18,648 nt of DNA from 40-80 sp040394775 (GCA_040394775.1 JBEBRN010000058.1:1-18648); one strand, 5' to 3'. Shown: positions 1 to 8,617, counted from the stretch's first letter. The notes: generated from the letters alone by a model not told the origin. Numbers and translations are program-made.

Positions 1-11
1 AAACACTTTCG

Positions 12-19
12 TATATTTG
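12..19 (+). promoter_or_regulatory. Bacteroidota -7 promoter element TATATTTG
   Basis: The octamer TATATTTG matches the Bacteroidota -7 consensus TAnnTTTG exactly and lies directly before the polyprenyl synthase gene. Only six bases separate its last G from the ATG at 26. The same octamer upstream of the tRNA genes implies initiation about 6 nt after the G, so transcription here should start at or next to the ATG. The upstream TTTG element, if present, would lie outside the window. Confidence 0.6.
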
Positions 20-25
20 TATTTG

Positions 26-994
26 ATGGAGATTAAAGAAATATATTCTTTTATTGAAGAAGAAATGGAGCATTTTGACAAGGTTTTCATAACCAATATG
101 AATTCGAATGTCAAGATGTTGGATAAAGTGACGCATTATATTGTGAAACGAAAAGGAAAACAAATGCGCCCGATGTTTCTCTTCTTAACGGCTAAAATGT
201 TAGGTGAAATCAACGACAAAACCTATCAGGCAGCGTCCATGATTGAACTATTGCATACCGCTTCACTCGTTCACGATGATGTGGTGGATGATGCGAACGA
301 ACGTCGTGGTTTTTATTCCGTGAATGCTTTATGGAAAAATAAAATTGCCGTTTTAGTAGGTGATTTTTTCTTGTCAAAAGTATTGTTGTTATCCATTGAA
401 AACAATCAAACACGCTTTCTTGGAATTACTGCTAGAGCTGTAAAAGAGATGAGCGAAGGCGAATTGCTGCAAATTGAGAAAGCACGTCGAATGGATATTT
501 CCGAAGAATTATATTTTGAGGTGATTCGTAAAAAAACGGCTTCTTTAATTGAATCTGTATGCGAAATCGCTGCCGTTTCCGTTGATAGAGAAGATCAAGC
601 GCAAAATATGCGTCGATTTGGAGAATTAGTAGGATTGGCATTTCAGATTAAGGACGATATCTTCGATTACGGTTTACCCGATGATATTGGAAAACCAACA
701 GGATTGGATATTCGCGAAAGAAAGGTGACGCTTCCATTGATATATGTGCTGCAAAATACTTCTAAAGAGATTCGTAAAGAGTTGATTAACATTATTAAGC
801 ACGACAACGAAGACAAAGAAAAAGTAATGAGAGCTGTTAGTTTGGTGATACAAGAAGGAGGCGTAAAATATGCCTATCAACGAATGAACGAATTGAAAGA
901 GGAAGCACTGAAATGCATTGAAGACATTCCACATTCGGACGCTAAAGAAGCATTAATTGGATTAGTAAATTATACCATAGAACGAACACGATGA
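26..994 (+). CDS. Polyprenyl diphosphate synthase (long-chain, IspB/IspA superfamily)
   Basis: This is a trans-prenyltransferase that condenses isopentenyl diphosphate onto an allylic diphosphate, most likely making the menaquinone side chain in the cytosol. With the start at 26 it has 322 residues, normal for the family. The first aspartate-rich motif is DDVVD at residues 84-88 and the second is DDIFD at 210-214. The residue five positions before the first motif is a small Ala, which in this family usually permits long products (an inference). The frame opens upstream at a TTG at 17, but ATG at 26 is preferred because position 17 lies inside the -7 promoter element. The stop overlaps the next start as ATGA, so it is first in an operon with the lipoprotein and dnaG genes. 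Function is firm at family level; chain length is not proven. Confidence 0.93.
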   Translation: MEIKEIYSFIEEEMEHFDKVFITNMNSNVKMLDKVTHYIVKRKGKQMRPMFLFLTAKMLGEINDKTYQAASMIELLHTASLVHDDVVDDANERRGFYSVNALWKNKIAVLVGDFFLSKVLLLSIENNQTRFLGITARAVKEMSEGELLQIEKARRMDISEELYFEVIRKKTASLIESVCEIAAVSVDREDQAQNMRRFGELVGLAFQIKDDIFDYGLPDDIGKPTGLDIRERKVTLPLIYVLQNTSKEIRKELINIIKHDNEDKEKVMRAVSLVIQEGGVKYAYQRMNELKEEALKCIEDIPHSDAKEALIGLVNYTIERTR

Positions 995-1413
995 AAAACT
1001 TAATGATTTTAATACTGTTTACACTGACGCTTTTCGCTTGCAAGAACGAAGAAACAAAAGTAGAGCAACAAATTGATCAAACAGAAGAAAATAGACTATT
1101 GCCCAAAAATAGACAAGACTTGATTACCATTAAGAATAGTCAATACATTGAGTATTATCCAGGAAAAAAGCAGATTAAATTCCAAGGTAATGTGGATGAA
1201 AATCAACTACGTGATGGAAAATGGATTTTTTATGGTGAAGATGGCGCTGAACGGTCAGTGACATTTTATAGAAATGGAAAAAGAGACGGTCATACGATAG
1301 TGAAATATCCGAATGGGAAACTTCACTATATAGGAGAATACGCGCTAGATGAGAAAGTAGGTGAATGGATCATATACGACGAGAAAGGTCAGAAAACAAT
1401 CAAAAATTACTAA
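991..1413 (+). CDS. MORN/YwqK-like repeat lipoprotein
   Basis: This 140-aa protein starts with a lipoprotein signal peptide whose lipobox LFAC puts the lipidated cysteine at residue 17. The mature end begins CKNEE, and a lysine with acidic residues after the cysteine resembles lipoprotein surface-export signals described in Bacteroidota (weak inference). The C-terminal half carries MORN/YwqK-like strands, with repeated patterns such as DGKWIFY, NGKRDGH, NGKLHY and VGEWIIYDEKG from about residue 66. Such repeats are common in Bacteroidota lipoproteins, often named YwqK-family antitoxin-like, but no toxin gene is nearby and I do not claim that role. Its ATG overlaps the prenyl synthase stop (ATGA) and dnaG begins 6 nt after its stop, so it is translated within that operon. 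The molecular function is unknown. Confidence 0.85.
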   Translation: MKNLMILILFTLTLFACKNEETKVEQQIDQTEENRLLPKNRQDLITIKNSQYIEYYPGKKQIKFQGNVDENQLRDGKWIFYGEDGAERSVTFYRNGKRDGHTIVKYPNGKLHYIGEYALDEKVGEWIIYDEKGQKTIKNY

Positions 1414-1419
1414 TCTTTT

Positions 1420-3402
1420 GTGGCTAAAATACCTCCACATATCATTGATGAAATACTTACAACTGCCCGTATTGAGGAGATAATCGGTCAATTTGTAAAT
1501 TTAAAAAGAGCGGGATCTAACTTGAAGGGGCTCAGTCCTTTTACGGATGAAAAGACACCTTCATTTGTTGTTTCTCCTTCAAAGCAAATTTTCAAGTGTT
1601 TTTCTACTGGAAAAGGTGGTAATGTCGTTTCTTTCCTCATGGAGAAGGAGCAATACTCCTATCCTGAAGCGCTAAAATGGTTGGCAGAGAAGTACAACAT
1701 TGAAATTCCAGCAGACAAACCACTTACCGCGGAAGAATTAGCGGAGATTTCTGAAAGAGAAAGTCTTTATATCATCAATGAATTTGCTAAAAATCATTTC
1801 AAGCATAATCTGCATGAAACAGAAGAAGGACAATCTGTTGCCTTATCGTACTTCTTAGAACGCGGTTTTCGAAAAGATATCATTGAAAAATTTGATCTAG
1901 GATACTGTTTGAATACAGGTGATGATTTGACCAAAAACGCACTTGCTAAAGGCTATCGTCTCTCGTATATGGAAACGGTCGGAATAACGAAAACAAAAGA
2001 AGATCGCTCATTTGATTTCTTTCGTGGACGTGTTATGTTTCCGATACACTCGGTAACTGGTCGAGTATTGGGTTTTGGTGGTCGAACACTTTTTACCGAT
2101 AAAAAAATAGCCAAATACTTCAACTCGCCAGAAAGTATCATTTACAATAAAAGTGCAATTTTATACGGATTGTACTTTGCCAAAGGCGATATTGTAAAAT
2201 ATGATAATTGCTACTTAGTTGAAGGCTATTCGGACGTTATCAGTATGCATCAAGCGGGAATTCAGAACGTGGTTGCCTCTTCTGGAACGTCGCTTACAAC
2301 CAGTCAAATTAAATTAATTCAACGATATACAAGTAACATTACTATTCTATATGATGGTGATGCGGCAGGAATTAAAGCTTCTTTTCGTGGTATTGACTTA
2401 ATTTTAGAAGAAGGCTTATCCGTTCAAGTCGTACTTTTTCCAGATGGTGATGACCCCGATTCTTTTTCTAAAAGAGTTTCCTCTGAAGAATTAGAAGCCT
2501 ATATTCAAAAATCTAAAAAAGACTTCATTTCTTTCAAAGCAGACATGTTGCTGGAAGAAAATGAAAACGACCCCATAAAGCGTGTACACCTAATTCACGA
2601 TATGGTACATTCCATCTCGTTGATTCCAGACGCTGTAACACGCACCATTTATACCAACGAGATTGCAGAACGATTTGATATTGAAAAGCACATTATCAAT
2701 CAGGAAGTGGCCAAACTGCGATTAAAAAGCGGGGCTAAAGGACAAGGCGCTGATGCCGCAGAAATCTCTGCCTTAACAGATTATGTTAACAATCGGCAAC
2801 ATCAAAAACCAACACAAGAACAGCCGCTTGAAATAGTTAATATTGCTAAGTTAACAGGTGACTTTGCGGAGCGAAATTTAATTCGGGTAATGGTCGAATT
2901 TGGCGTGAACGCCATCGAAGTAACTACTGATGACGGCGTTAAAGAAGTTTCTGTTGCTGAGTTAATTCACCAAGAAGTGTTGAAAGATCAGTTAGACTTT
3001 TCCGACCCTGTTTATACGGAAGTCTTCCAAATGATTGCAGAAGGATTAGCAAACAAAACACTTTTCAAACCATCCTACTTTTTGAAAGTACATAATCCCG
3101 ATGTGGTCAGTCTAGTAACCGATTTTGAAACAAGTAAACACGATTTATCTCACAATTGGTTAACGAAATACAACATTGATATCAATACGGAATTAGATAA
3201 ATTAAAGAGTTCTGTTTTTCAATCTATTTATGCATTTAAAATAGCAAAAATCACACAGAAGATTGATAGTATTCAGCAAAAGATGAGTTCTGAAAATATC
3301 ACTGATGAAGAAATAATTGACTTGTTATGCGATCAAGTGATGTATGAAAAAATTAAAGCTAAATTCTCTGAAAAGATGGGAAGAGTGATTAACAACGGCT
3401 AA
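1420..3402 (+). CDS. dnaG: DNA primase DnaG with degenerate zinc motif
   Basis: DnaG makes RNA primers for chromosome replication. This copy has 660 residues, the usual length. The start is GTG at 1420, which gives MAKIPPHIIDEI, the usual beginning, 6 nt after the lipoprotein stop. The N-terminal CHC2-type domain (residues about 1-95) keeps its fold signature (KGLSPF, EKTPSF, GKGGNVVSFLM). The four zinc ligands, however, read S39, T42, C60 and T63 where Cys, His, Cys, Cys are expected. The Toprim core is intact: E268 in VEGYSD, D312/D314 in YDGDAAG and the DGDDPD motif from D342. A C-terminal helicase-interaction-like region follows. It is the last gene of the prenyl synthase operon and converges on the deacetylase gene with no visible terminator between. 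Identity is secure; the loss of zinc binding is inferred from the missing ligands. Confidence 0.97.
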   Translation: MAKIPPHIIDEILTTARIEEIIGQFVNLKRAGSNLKGLSPFTDEKTPSFVVSPSKQIFKCFSTGKGGNVVSFLMEKEQYSYPEALKWLAEKYNIEIPADKPLTAEELAEISERESLYIINEFAKNHFKHNLHETEEGQSVALSYFLERGFRKDIIEKFDLGYCLNTGDDLTKNALAKGYRLSYMETVGITKTKEDRSFDFFRGRVMFPIHSVTGRVLGFGGRTLFTDKKIAKYFNSPESIIYNKSAILYGLYFAKGDIVKYDNCYLVEGYSDVISMHQAGIQNVVASSGTSLTTSQIKLIQRYTSNITILYDGDAAGIKASFRGIDLILEEGLSVQVVLFPDGDDPDSFSKRVSSEELEAYIQKSKKDFISFKADMLLEENENDPIKRVHLIHDMVHSISLIPDAVTRTIYTNEIAERFDIEKHIINQEVAKLRLKSGAKGQGADAAEISALTDYVNNRQHQKPTQEQPLEIVNIAKLTGDFAERNLIRVMVEFGVNAIEVTTDDGVKEVSVAELIHQEVLKDQLDFSDPVYTEVFQMIAEGLANKTLFKPSYFLKVHNPDVVSLVTDFETSKHDLSHNWLTKYNIDINTELDKLKSSVFQSIYAFKIAKITQKIDSIQQKMSSENITDEEIIDLLCDQVMYEKIKAKFSEKMGRVINNG

Positions 3403-3419
3403 TTATTCCCTCGATTACA

Positions 3420-4034
3420 TCAGACTTCTATCGCTTTTGAAACCAATCCTTTTTCCTGTAACACTTTCACGATAATTTCAAAAACGGCTTTCTCATTTGC
3501 TACAAACTTTTCATTGTCATGAAGAACGATAATTGAGCCTGGTTGAATATACTTCTTTGCCTTGTCTTCTATCTTTTGATGAGAAATCGTTTCATCAAAG
3601 TCGTACGCCATAAACGACCACATGATGATTTTATAGTCTTTCGATAGTGCTTTGATTAACTTTTTGGATATTCTTCCATAAGGTGGTCTAAAAAGAGAAG
3701 ATTGAATGTGTTTAGAGGCTTCTATGACATTATGAAGGTAATCAGAAGGAGGAACTTTCCATGCGTTCAGATGTGTCTGTGTGTGATTTCCAACAGCATG
3801 TCCTTCTGACTGTATTTGCTGAAAAAGAAGAGGATTTCGTTTTACATTTTCACCTACACAAAAAAAAGTCGCCTGCCAACCTAAATCTTGCAGACGACTT
3901 AAAATATAGGTTGTAATTTCTTCATTCGGCCCGTCATCAAATGTTAAGTAAACTTCATTCTTAACGGGTACAAAACTCCAAACCAGTTTATCATAAAACT
4001 TTCTAAACAGGTTTGGAGTGTGAAAAAATGGCAT
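3420..4034 (-). CDS. Polysaccharide deacetylase (NodB homology, CE4)
   Basis: This is a 204-aa NodB-domain deacetylase, a metal-dependent hydrolase that removes acetyl groups from N-acetylated glycans. All main motifs are present: TFDDGP at 31-36 (catalytic base D33, metal ligand D34), HTQTH at 84-88 (metal-binding His pair), RPPYGR at 116-121, the W139...D145 motif and LHD at 171-173. No clear signal peptide or membrane segment is visible; the first 30 residues are a short basic and aromatic lead. Small cytoplasmic-looking members like this are common in Bacteroidota and their substrate is usually unassigned. The ATG follows the stop of the upstream GT117 gene by 3 nt, so the two are very likely co-transcribed. 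That hints at a shared glycan or envelope role (inference). Confidence 0.93.
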   Translation of the reverse strand: MPFFHTPNLFRKFYDKLVWSFVPVKNEVYLTFDDGPNEEITTYILSRLQDLGWQATFFCVGENVKRNPLLFQQIQSEGHAVGNHTQTHLNAWKVPPSDYLHNVIEASKHIQSSLFRPPYGRISKKLIKALSKDYKIIMWSFMAYDFDETISHQKIEDKAKKYIQPGSIIVLHDNEKFVANEKAVFEIIVKVLQEKGLVSKAIEV

Positions 4035-4037
4035 TTA

Positions 4038-7000
4038 TTATTCTTGTTCTTGAATTAACTTTTGGATTTGCTCCTGCGTTAACTCTTGATTATTGCTTGC
4101 GCCACCTCCTTGCTGAACACCATCCACTTGGTATCCATACGTGCTCATTAATGCAGGAAGTAACTCTTTCATCTCTTTATAACCAGTCATGTAAGAATAC
4201 GCGTACGTATCACTAGCATTGTCTGCCAAGTCTTTAAATTCAACTAGCTTTCTTGGATAGTCAGACTGAGATAACTGAGAAATATAACGATTGATTTCCT
4301 TCGCTACTTTTCCATCTGGATTTCCATCTGCAGGATCATTCGCAATCATATCAATCGTAAACAAAGCATTCAAAGCAGCAATCAAATCACGCTTATTGTA
4401 ATACATGAGCGTTGCTTTTGACTTCATGAAGTAATTAACATTTCTCTTTACCAACTGAAACACTTCACCGGCAACTTTATCTGCTTTCGCTTTATCACCA
4501 GTTCGGTACAACATCGTTACTAAATTGTGTAATGTTCCATCTAGATAGTTGTTAATTGATACTGCACCCATTTGAATTGGACGAACTTCTTGTGGTTGCT
4601 CTCCATAATCCAATACCATATTAACAGGCATAACATCTACACAACGATTCAATAATGCCAACGCTTTCGCTTTGTTATCGGTAATTGATTTTTTCATTTT
4701 CACGATTTCATTTTGCAAAGAATCTTTTTGCTTTGCAACCATCACTGGATTATTATTAATGAAATATTCAAAACTCTGAATCTGTTGCTTACTGTTATCA
4801 GCAGTGCTTAAGTAGAACTCGGCTAAACGAATAAAATTATTTCTGTATTGAACAGTATGTCTACGTGCGTAATAATCTGTTAAAGCACCTTGATTCATTT
4901 TACCATAGCTATATGATTTCATCAAGTTTTCATACATTCTATCTTCGTCAATTCCAGAAGTATAAAGTCCTTTAACAGGTAGCAATTCAAAAGCGACACC
5001 TGTTTGCTTTACAAAGCCTTCTTTAAACAATCCAATAGAAACATCAGAACCATAGTTGGAAGAGAAGAAAATGGGGCGTTTCCAGTCGTTATTTGCCAAG
5101 ATATCCATCATCATCACCTGTTCTTTGGTAATGTATTGTTTGTCCAATTTAAAGGTCACATAATCAACAATATTTGCTTTATCTTTTTCACTCACCATAC
5201 CTGATTTGATGACATTCTCTTTATTCACTTTAATAGAAAAAGAAGTAGCAGGAATAACTCTTAACAATCCGTAAGAAGAAGTATTCACCATATTTCTATC
5301 ATCACGTGTAAACGCCATAGCTTCTTCTAAAGGAACTGTATTTGGATTTTTTTCAAAATCACGCATAGCATCTTGAAGTGCAATTACATTGGCGTTTCCT
5401 TGGTCTGAATCAACAAGAGAACCATCGCGAATACAATCTACCAACAATTTGAATGAAGAGAATAACTTATACGTATTCTCAGCCATTGGTTGATTCGATG
5501 CTTCGCTATTCAGAATGGATTGAATAGTAGCCGTTTTAGTATTTGGATTTTTCAACGTAAATGAGGCAAACTTCGCTCTATACGAATTCAATAACGCTTG
5601 GTAATCAGCTGTCATCTTATCTTTATTGTGACTAAATTTCAAGTCATAATAGTTTTTGAAAATCTTTTCAGAGACATCCATAAATGTCAACTCAAACAAA
5701 TTATACAAGAAAACTTGATCAGTTGAACCATCAAAACTTAATATTTGGTCTGATGTAAACTTAATCGGAAGTGGATCAGAGTTATACACTCTATACGTCA
5801 TCTGCTCTGAATACCAATCTGTACCTAATAGTGATAAGTTACAAACACGAACATCCGTACGTTTACCTTCCACTTCTTGATAGTACCAAAGTGGGAATGT
5901 ATCGTTATCTCCATTCGTAAAGATAATTGCATTCGGTAGACAAGGCTCCAAATAGTTGTGTGCCAAATCTAAAGCCGTTGATTTGTTACTTCTATCATGG
6001 TCATCCCAATTCTGGAAGCCCATCAATACAGGAACAAAAAGTGCTATCAGCGTAATAATACCAGCGGCAGAAGTTTCCTTCAACTTAATTTTCCTAAACA
6101 CCAACATTAAACCTATCAAAGCCGCTCCTACTCCACAGATGAATAACCATATCATTAATGAAGAGAAGCCATTTTCTGAACCTAATCCAGCAAATCCGAA
6201 AAGGATAATACCTGAAATAACAATTACTCCTGATTTCTTTATCTCTTGCTGTCCAAAATTTCGAATGATATCGAAAAGGGCATACACCGCAATTCCTATC
6301 CACATGGCAAAGGCATAAAACGAGGCGGCGTACGCATAATCTCGCTCCCGTGGTTCGAATGGTTTTTGATTCAGATAAATAACAATCGCAACTCCCGTTA
6401 ACAGGAAGGTTAAAAGCACCACAAAAGCATCTTTCGGTGCGCGATAAAAATGAAATATAATTCCAATTAGTCCTAAGATTAATGGTAGGAAGAATAGTTT
6501 ATTATGAGCTGGATTATCCTTTGTAAAACTCGGAGCGTCATCACCTTGCGCTCCTAAACGCATTTGATCGATATACTTAACGCCCGAAATCCAGTTTCCA
6601 CGCATTTCATCTCCATGACCTTGAATGTCATTCTGACGACCGGAGAAATTCCACATAAAATAACGCCAATACATCCAATCTAGCTGGTAGTTAAAGAAGT
6701 ACCGCATATTTTCCGAGAATCTCGGTAATCGTGCGCCGTCACTACCTGAAACATCACTCTCTGTAACATCTGAAGGATTATAACCCGACCATTTCTTATA
6801 ACCGTCAACTTTACCGTCATTATTAGTCCACCACATACGTGGAAAGAATGTTGTTTGAGCATACGTCACCTCCGAATTTTTGATAAAACTCTTGTTGTGA
6901 ACGTAATATTTCTCTACGATTTCATAACCAGACTTGGTGCTATCTACAAATTTCTCTGCATCCTTTTTTACTTTAAAAGCCTTAATATCAGTATCACCAC

Positions 7001-8153
7001 TCATGGCTACAAAACGACGCACGTGCTTTGGATTTCCATCTTCGTATTTGCTCGGGTCATTTCTTTCTGAATTCCAATAAGGACCTGACAAGATTGGCCA
7101 TGTTCCATATTGTTCACGCATTAAATAAGCTTGTAAAGTTACTAAATTCTCTGGGTCGTTTTCGTCAAGTGGTGTATCAGCATTTGAACGAATAACAATC
7201 GTTGCGAACGCACCATATCCCATCAACAAAACTAAAAGACCTAAAACGGAAACATATAAGATTTTCTTGTTATTCTTGTGTGCATAACGGATGGCGAAAT
7301 AGAAACCAGCGACGCATAATATAATAAAGAAAATAGCTCCTGAGAAAAATGGCATTCCCATGCTATTTACAAAGAAAATTTCCATTCCTGAAGCCATAGA
7401 AATAGTTCCTGGAATGATAAAACTTTGAATTATTCCTAAAATAACAATAGAAAGTACGCCTACTAAAAGAAACTTAGTCACATTAATTTTCTCTGCTTGA
7501 TTGAAATAAATAACAAACGTAATCGCAGGAACAACCAATAAACCAAGTAAATGGACACCAATTGCTAAACCAAATAAGAACATGATTAAGATGAGCCACT
7601 TTAATGTATTTTGGTTGGGGTCAATTTCTTGGAATTTAATCGCATCCATTTCTTCGTCCCATTTCAAAATGGCCCAGAAAATTACAGCCGTAAATAAAGA
7701 AGACATCGCGTAAACCTCACCTTCAACAGCGGAGAACCAGAATGAATCGGTAAAAGTATAAACTAATGCTCCAACAGCTCCACTACCAATTACAGCGATC
7801 ATTTCGCCTGTAGTTAAAGTACGTTTGTTGTATTGTTTAAACGCCATTTTCTTAACCAACATGGTAATGGACCAAAACATAAAGAGTATCGTTCCTGAGG
7901 AGCTTAACGCAGACATTCTATTGATGTATAGCGCCACCTGATCGGGAGAAGCAAAGAAAGAAAACAATCGCCCGAGCAACATGAAGAAAGGTGCACCTGG
8001 CGGGTGACCGACTTCTAATTTATAGGCTGCAGTAATATACTCACCACAGTCCCACAAACTAACAGTACTTTCAACAGTAGAGAAATAAACGACTGTGGCG
8101 ATTAAAAAAATAAACCAACCAACATAAGTATTTAGCTTTTTGTACTTTTCCAT
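4038..8153 (-). CDS. GT117 / DUF2723 family multi-pass membrane glycosyltransferase-like protein
   Basis: This 1371-aa protein begins with the DUF2723 (GT117) signature: a first TM helix at about residues 10-30, then a loop with LWDCGEYITAAYKLEVGHPPGAP (split across residues 33-54). D35 and E38 sit in that first loop, as expected for a GT-C enzyme. About eight TM helices occupy residues 10-330. A hydrophilic loop rich in Trp and Tyr follows (about 330-560), then more TM helices (about 560-700). A large soluble C-terminal region carries NGDNDTFPLWY (about residue 750) and NDWKRPIFFSS (about 1025), both typical of the Bacteroidota version. The human relative TMEM260 is a protein O-mannosyltransferase; the substrate here is not known. 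Glycosylation of exported proteins is a reasonable guess. The gene precedes the deacetylase by 3 nt. Confidence 0.88.
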   Translation of the reverse strand: MEKYKKLNTYVGWFIFLIATVVYFSTVESTVSLWDCGEYITAAYKLEVGHPPGAPFFMLLGRLFSFFASPDQVALYINRMSALSSSGTILFMFWSITMLVKKMAFKQYNKRTLTTGEMIAVIGSGAVGALVYTFTDSFWFSAVEGEVYAMSSLFTAVIFWAILKWDEEMDAIKFQEIDPNQNTLKWLILIMFLFGLAIGVHLLGLLVVPAITFVIYFNQAEKINVTKFLLVGVLSIVILGIIQSFIIPGTISMASGMEIFFVNSMGMPFFSGAIFFIILCVAGFYFAIRYAHKNNKKILYVSVLGLLVLLMGYGAFATIVIRSNADTPLDENDPENLVTLQAYLMREQYGTWPILSGPYWNSERNDPSKYEDGNPKHVRRFVAMSGDTDIKAFKVKKDAEKFVDSTKSGYEIVEKYYVHNKSFIKNSEVTYAQTTFFPRMWWTNNDGKVDGYKKWSGYNPSDVTESDVSGSDGARLPRFSENMRYFFNYQLDWMYWRYFMWNFSGRQNDIQGHGDEMRGNWISGVKYIDQMRLGAQGDDAPSFTKDNPAHNKLFFLPLILGLIGIIFHFYRAPKDAFVVLLTFLLTGVAIVIYLNQKPFEPRERDYAYAASFYAFAMWIGIAVYALFDIIRNFGQQEIKKSGVIVISGIILFGFAGLGSENGFSSLMIWLFICGVGAALIGLMLVFRKIKLKETSAAGIITLIALFVPVLMGFQNWDDHDRSNKSTALDLAHNYLEPCLPNAIIFTNGDNDTFPLWYYQEVEGKRTDVRVCNLSLLGTDWYSEQMTYRVYNSDPLPIKFTSDQILSFDGSTDQVFLYNLFELTFMDVSEKIFKNYYDLKFSHNKDKMTADYQALLNSYRAKFASFTLKNPNTKTATIQSILNSEASNQPMAENTYKLFSSFKLLVDCIRDGSLVDSDQGNANVIALQDAMRDFEKNPNTVPLEEAMAFTRDDRNMVNTSSYGLLRVIPATSFSIKVNKENVIKSGMVSEKDKANIVDYVTFKLDKQYITKEQVMMMDILANNDWKRPIFFSSNYGSDVSIGLFKEGFVKQTGVAFELLPVKGLYTSGIDEDRMYENLMKSYSYGKMNQGALTDYYARRHTVQYRNNFIRLAEFYLSTADNSKQQIQSFEYFINNNPVMVAKQKDSLQNEIVKMKKSITDNKAKALALLNRCVDVMPVNMVLDYGEQPQEVRPIQMGAVSINNYLDGTLHNLVTMLYRTGDKAKADKVAGEVFQLVKRNVNYFMKSKATLMYYNKRDLIAALNALFTIDMIANDPADGNPDGKVAKEINRYISQLSQSDYPRKLVEFKDLADNASDTYAYSYMTGYKEMKELLPALMSTYGYQVDGVQQGGGASNNQELTQEQIQKLIQEQE

Positions 8154-8447
8154 TTTTAGGTTTTAATGTCCTTTGTGATACTAATAACTTGCGAATATAA
8201 AATTATTCTCCGAAAATTCAGGCATATATCTAACCAAACTTTCAAAACTAGGTGAAGAATAAATTTCGTGACTGTAAAACGTGAAAAATTTCAAATTATT
8301 CTTTCGGAAAATGATTCACGTAAAACTCCTCTCAAACACAAAACCTCCTTTTAAATTACCAATTTCATAATTTTAAAGATGAAAGGAGTAAATTTTTGAC
8401 AAATCATTTGGACAAATTCATTATTTGACTATCTTTGCCCCTCAAAT
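8154..8447. other. Intergenic region between divergent GT117 gene and tRNA-Gln pair
   Basis: I see no coding sequence in these 294 bases. The tRNA promoter lies at the right end. For the leftward GT117 gene, CAAAACTA at 8243-8250 reads TAGTTTTG on the minus strand and fits TAnnTTTG. It would give a leader of about 85 nt, but I see no TTTG at the right distance upstream, so it is only a candidate. A weak 7-bp inverted repeat (CTCCTTT at 8345-8351, AAAGGAG at 8382-8388) is probably chance. Confidence 0.4.
8407..8437 (+). promoter_or_regulatory. Promoter of tRNA-Gln pair: TTTG / TATCTTTG
   Basis: TTTG at 8407-8410 and TATCTTTG at 8430-8437 are separated by 19 bases, matching the Bacteroidota vegetative promoter (TTTG at -33, TAnnTTTG at -7). 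Initiation about 6 nt after the last G gives a transcript that begins roughly 5 nt before the mature 5' end of the first tRNA at 8448. It is the best promoter match in the window. Confidence 0.8.
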
Positions 8448-8520
8448 TGTCTCATGGTGTAACTGGCAACACGTCTGATTTTGGTTCAGAAGAGTCTAGG
8501 TTCGAGCCCTAGTGAGACAA
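8448..8520 (+). tRNA. tRNA-Gln (anticodon UUG), copy 1
   Basis: This is a 73-nt cloverleaf with every stem paired. The acceptor stem is TGTCTCA (8448-8454) with TGAGACA (8513-8519) and discriminator A8520. The D-stem has 4 bp (8457-8460 with 8469-8472). The anticodon stem is TCTGA/TCAGA (8474-8478 with 8486-8490) around the loop TTTTGGT, giving anticodon TTG at 8481-8483, which reads CAA/CAG glutamine codons. The variable loop has 5 nt, and the T-arm is CTAGG-TTCGAGC-CCTAG (8496-8512). The genome does not encode the 3' CCA. It is identical to the copy at 8544-8616 and shares its transcript. Confidence 0.97.
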
Positions 8521-8543
8521 CAAAATAACATACTGACATTCAA

Positions 8544-8616
8544 TGTCTCATGGTGTAACTGGCAACACGTCTGATTTTGGTTCAGAAGAGTCTAGGTTCG
8601 AGCCCTAGTGAGACAA
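8544..8616 (+). tRNA. tRNA-Gln (anticodon UUG), copy 2
   Basis: This is a second tRNA-Gln, identical base for base to the copy starting at 8448, with anticodon TTG at 8577-8579 and 23 nt between the two. Identity continues 4 nt past the mature 3' end (CAAA), making a 77-nt direct repeat with period 96. No promoter motif lies in the 23-nt spacer, and a hairpin terminator follows at once, so both copies should come from one precursor cut by RNase P and 3' nucleases. CCA is again not encoded. Confidence 0.97.
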
Positions 8617-8617
8617 C

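Noticed and set aside
17..25. Upstream TTG start for the polyprenyl synthase
   Set aside because: It lies inside the TATATTTG promoter element and adds only three residues; ATG at 26 is the better start.
991..1413. YwqK-type antitoxin of a toxin-antitoxin pair
   Set aside because: The neighbours are a prenyl synthase and DnaG; no toxin gene is present, and the antitoxin label for this repeat family is weak.
4013..4216. 67-codon plus-strand frame over the deacetylase/GT117 junction
   Set aside because: It overlaps two real genes on the other strand and its product shows no recognisable domain.
5956..6318. 120-codon plus-strand frame inside the GT117 gene
   Set aside because: It is antisense to a strongly conserved membrane protein, with no promoter or family signature; a shadow frame.
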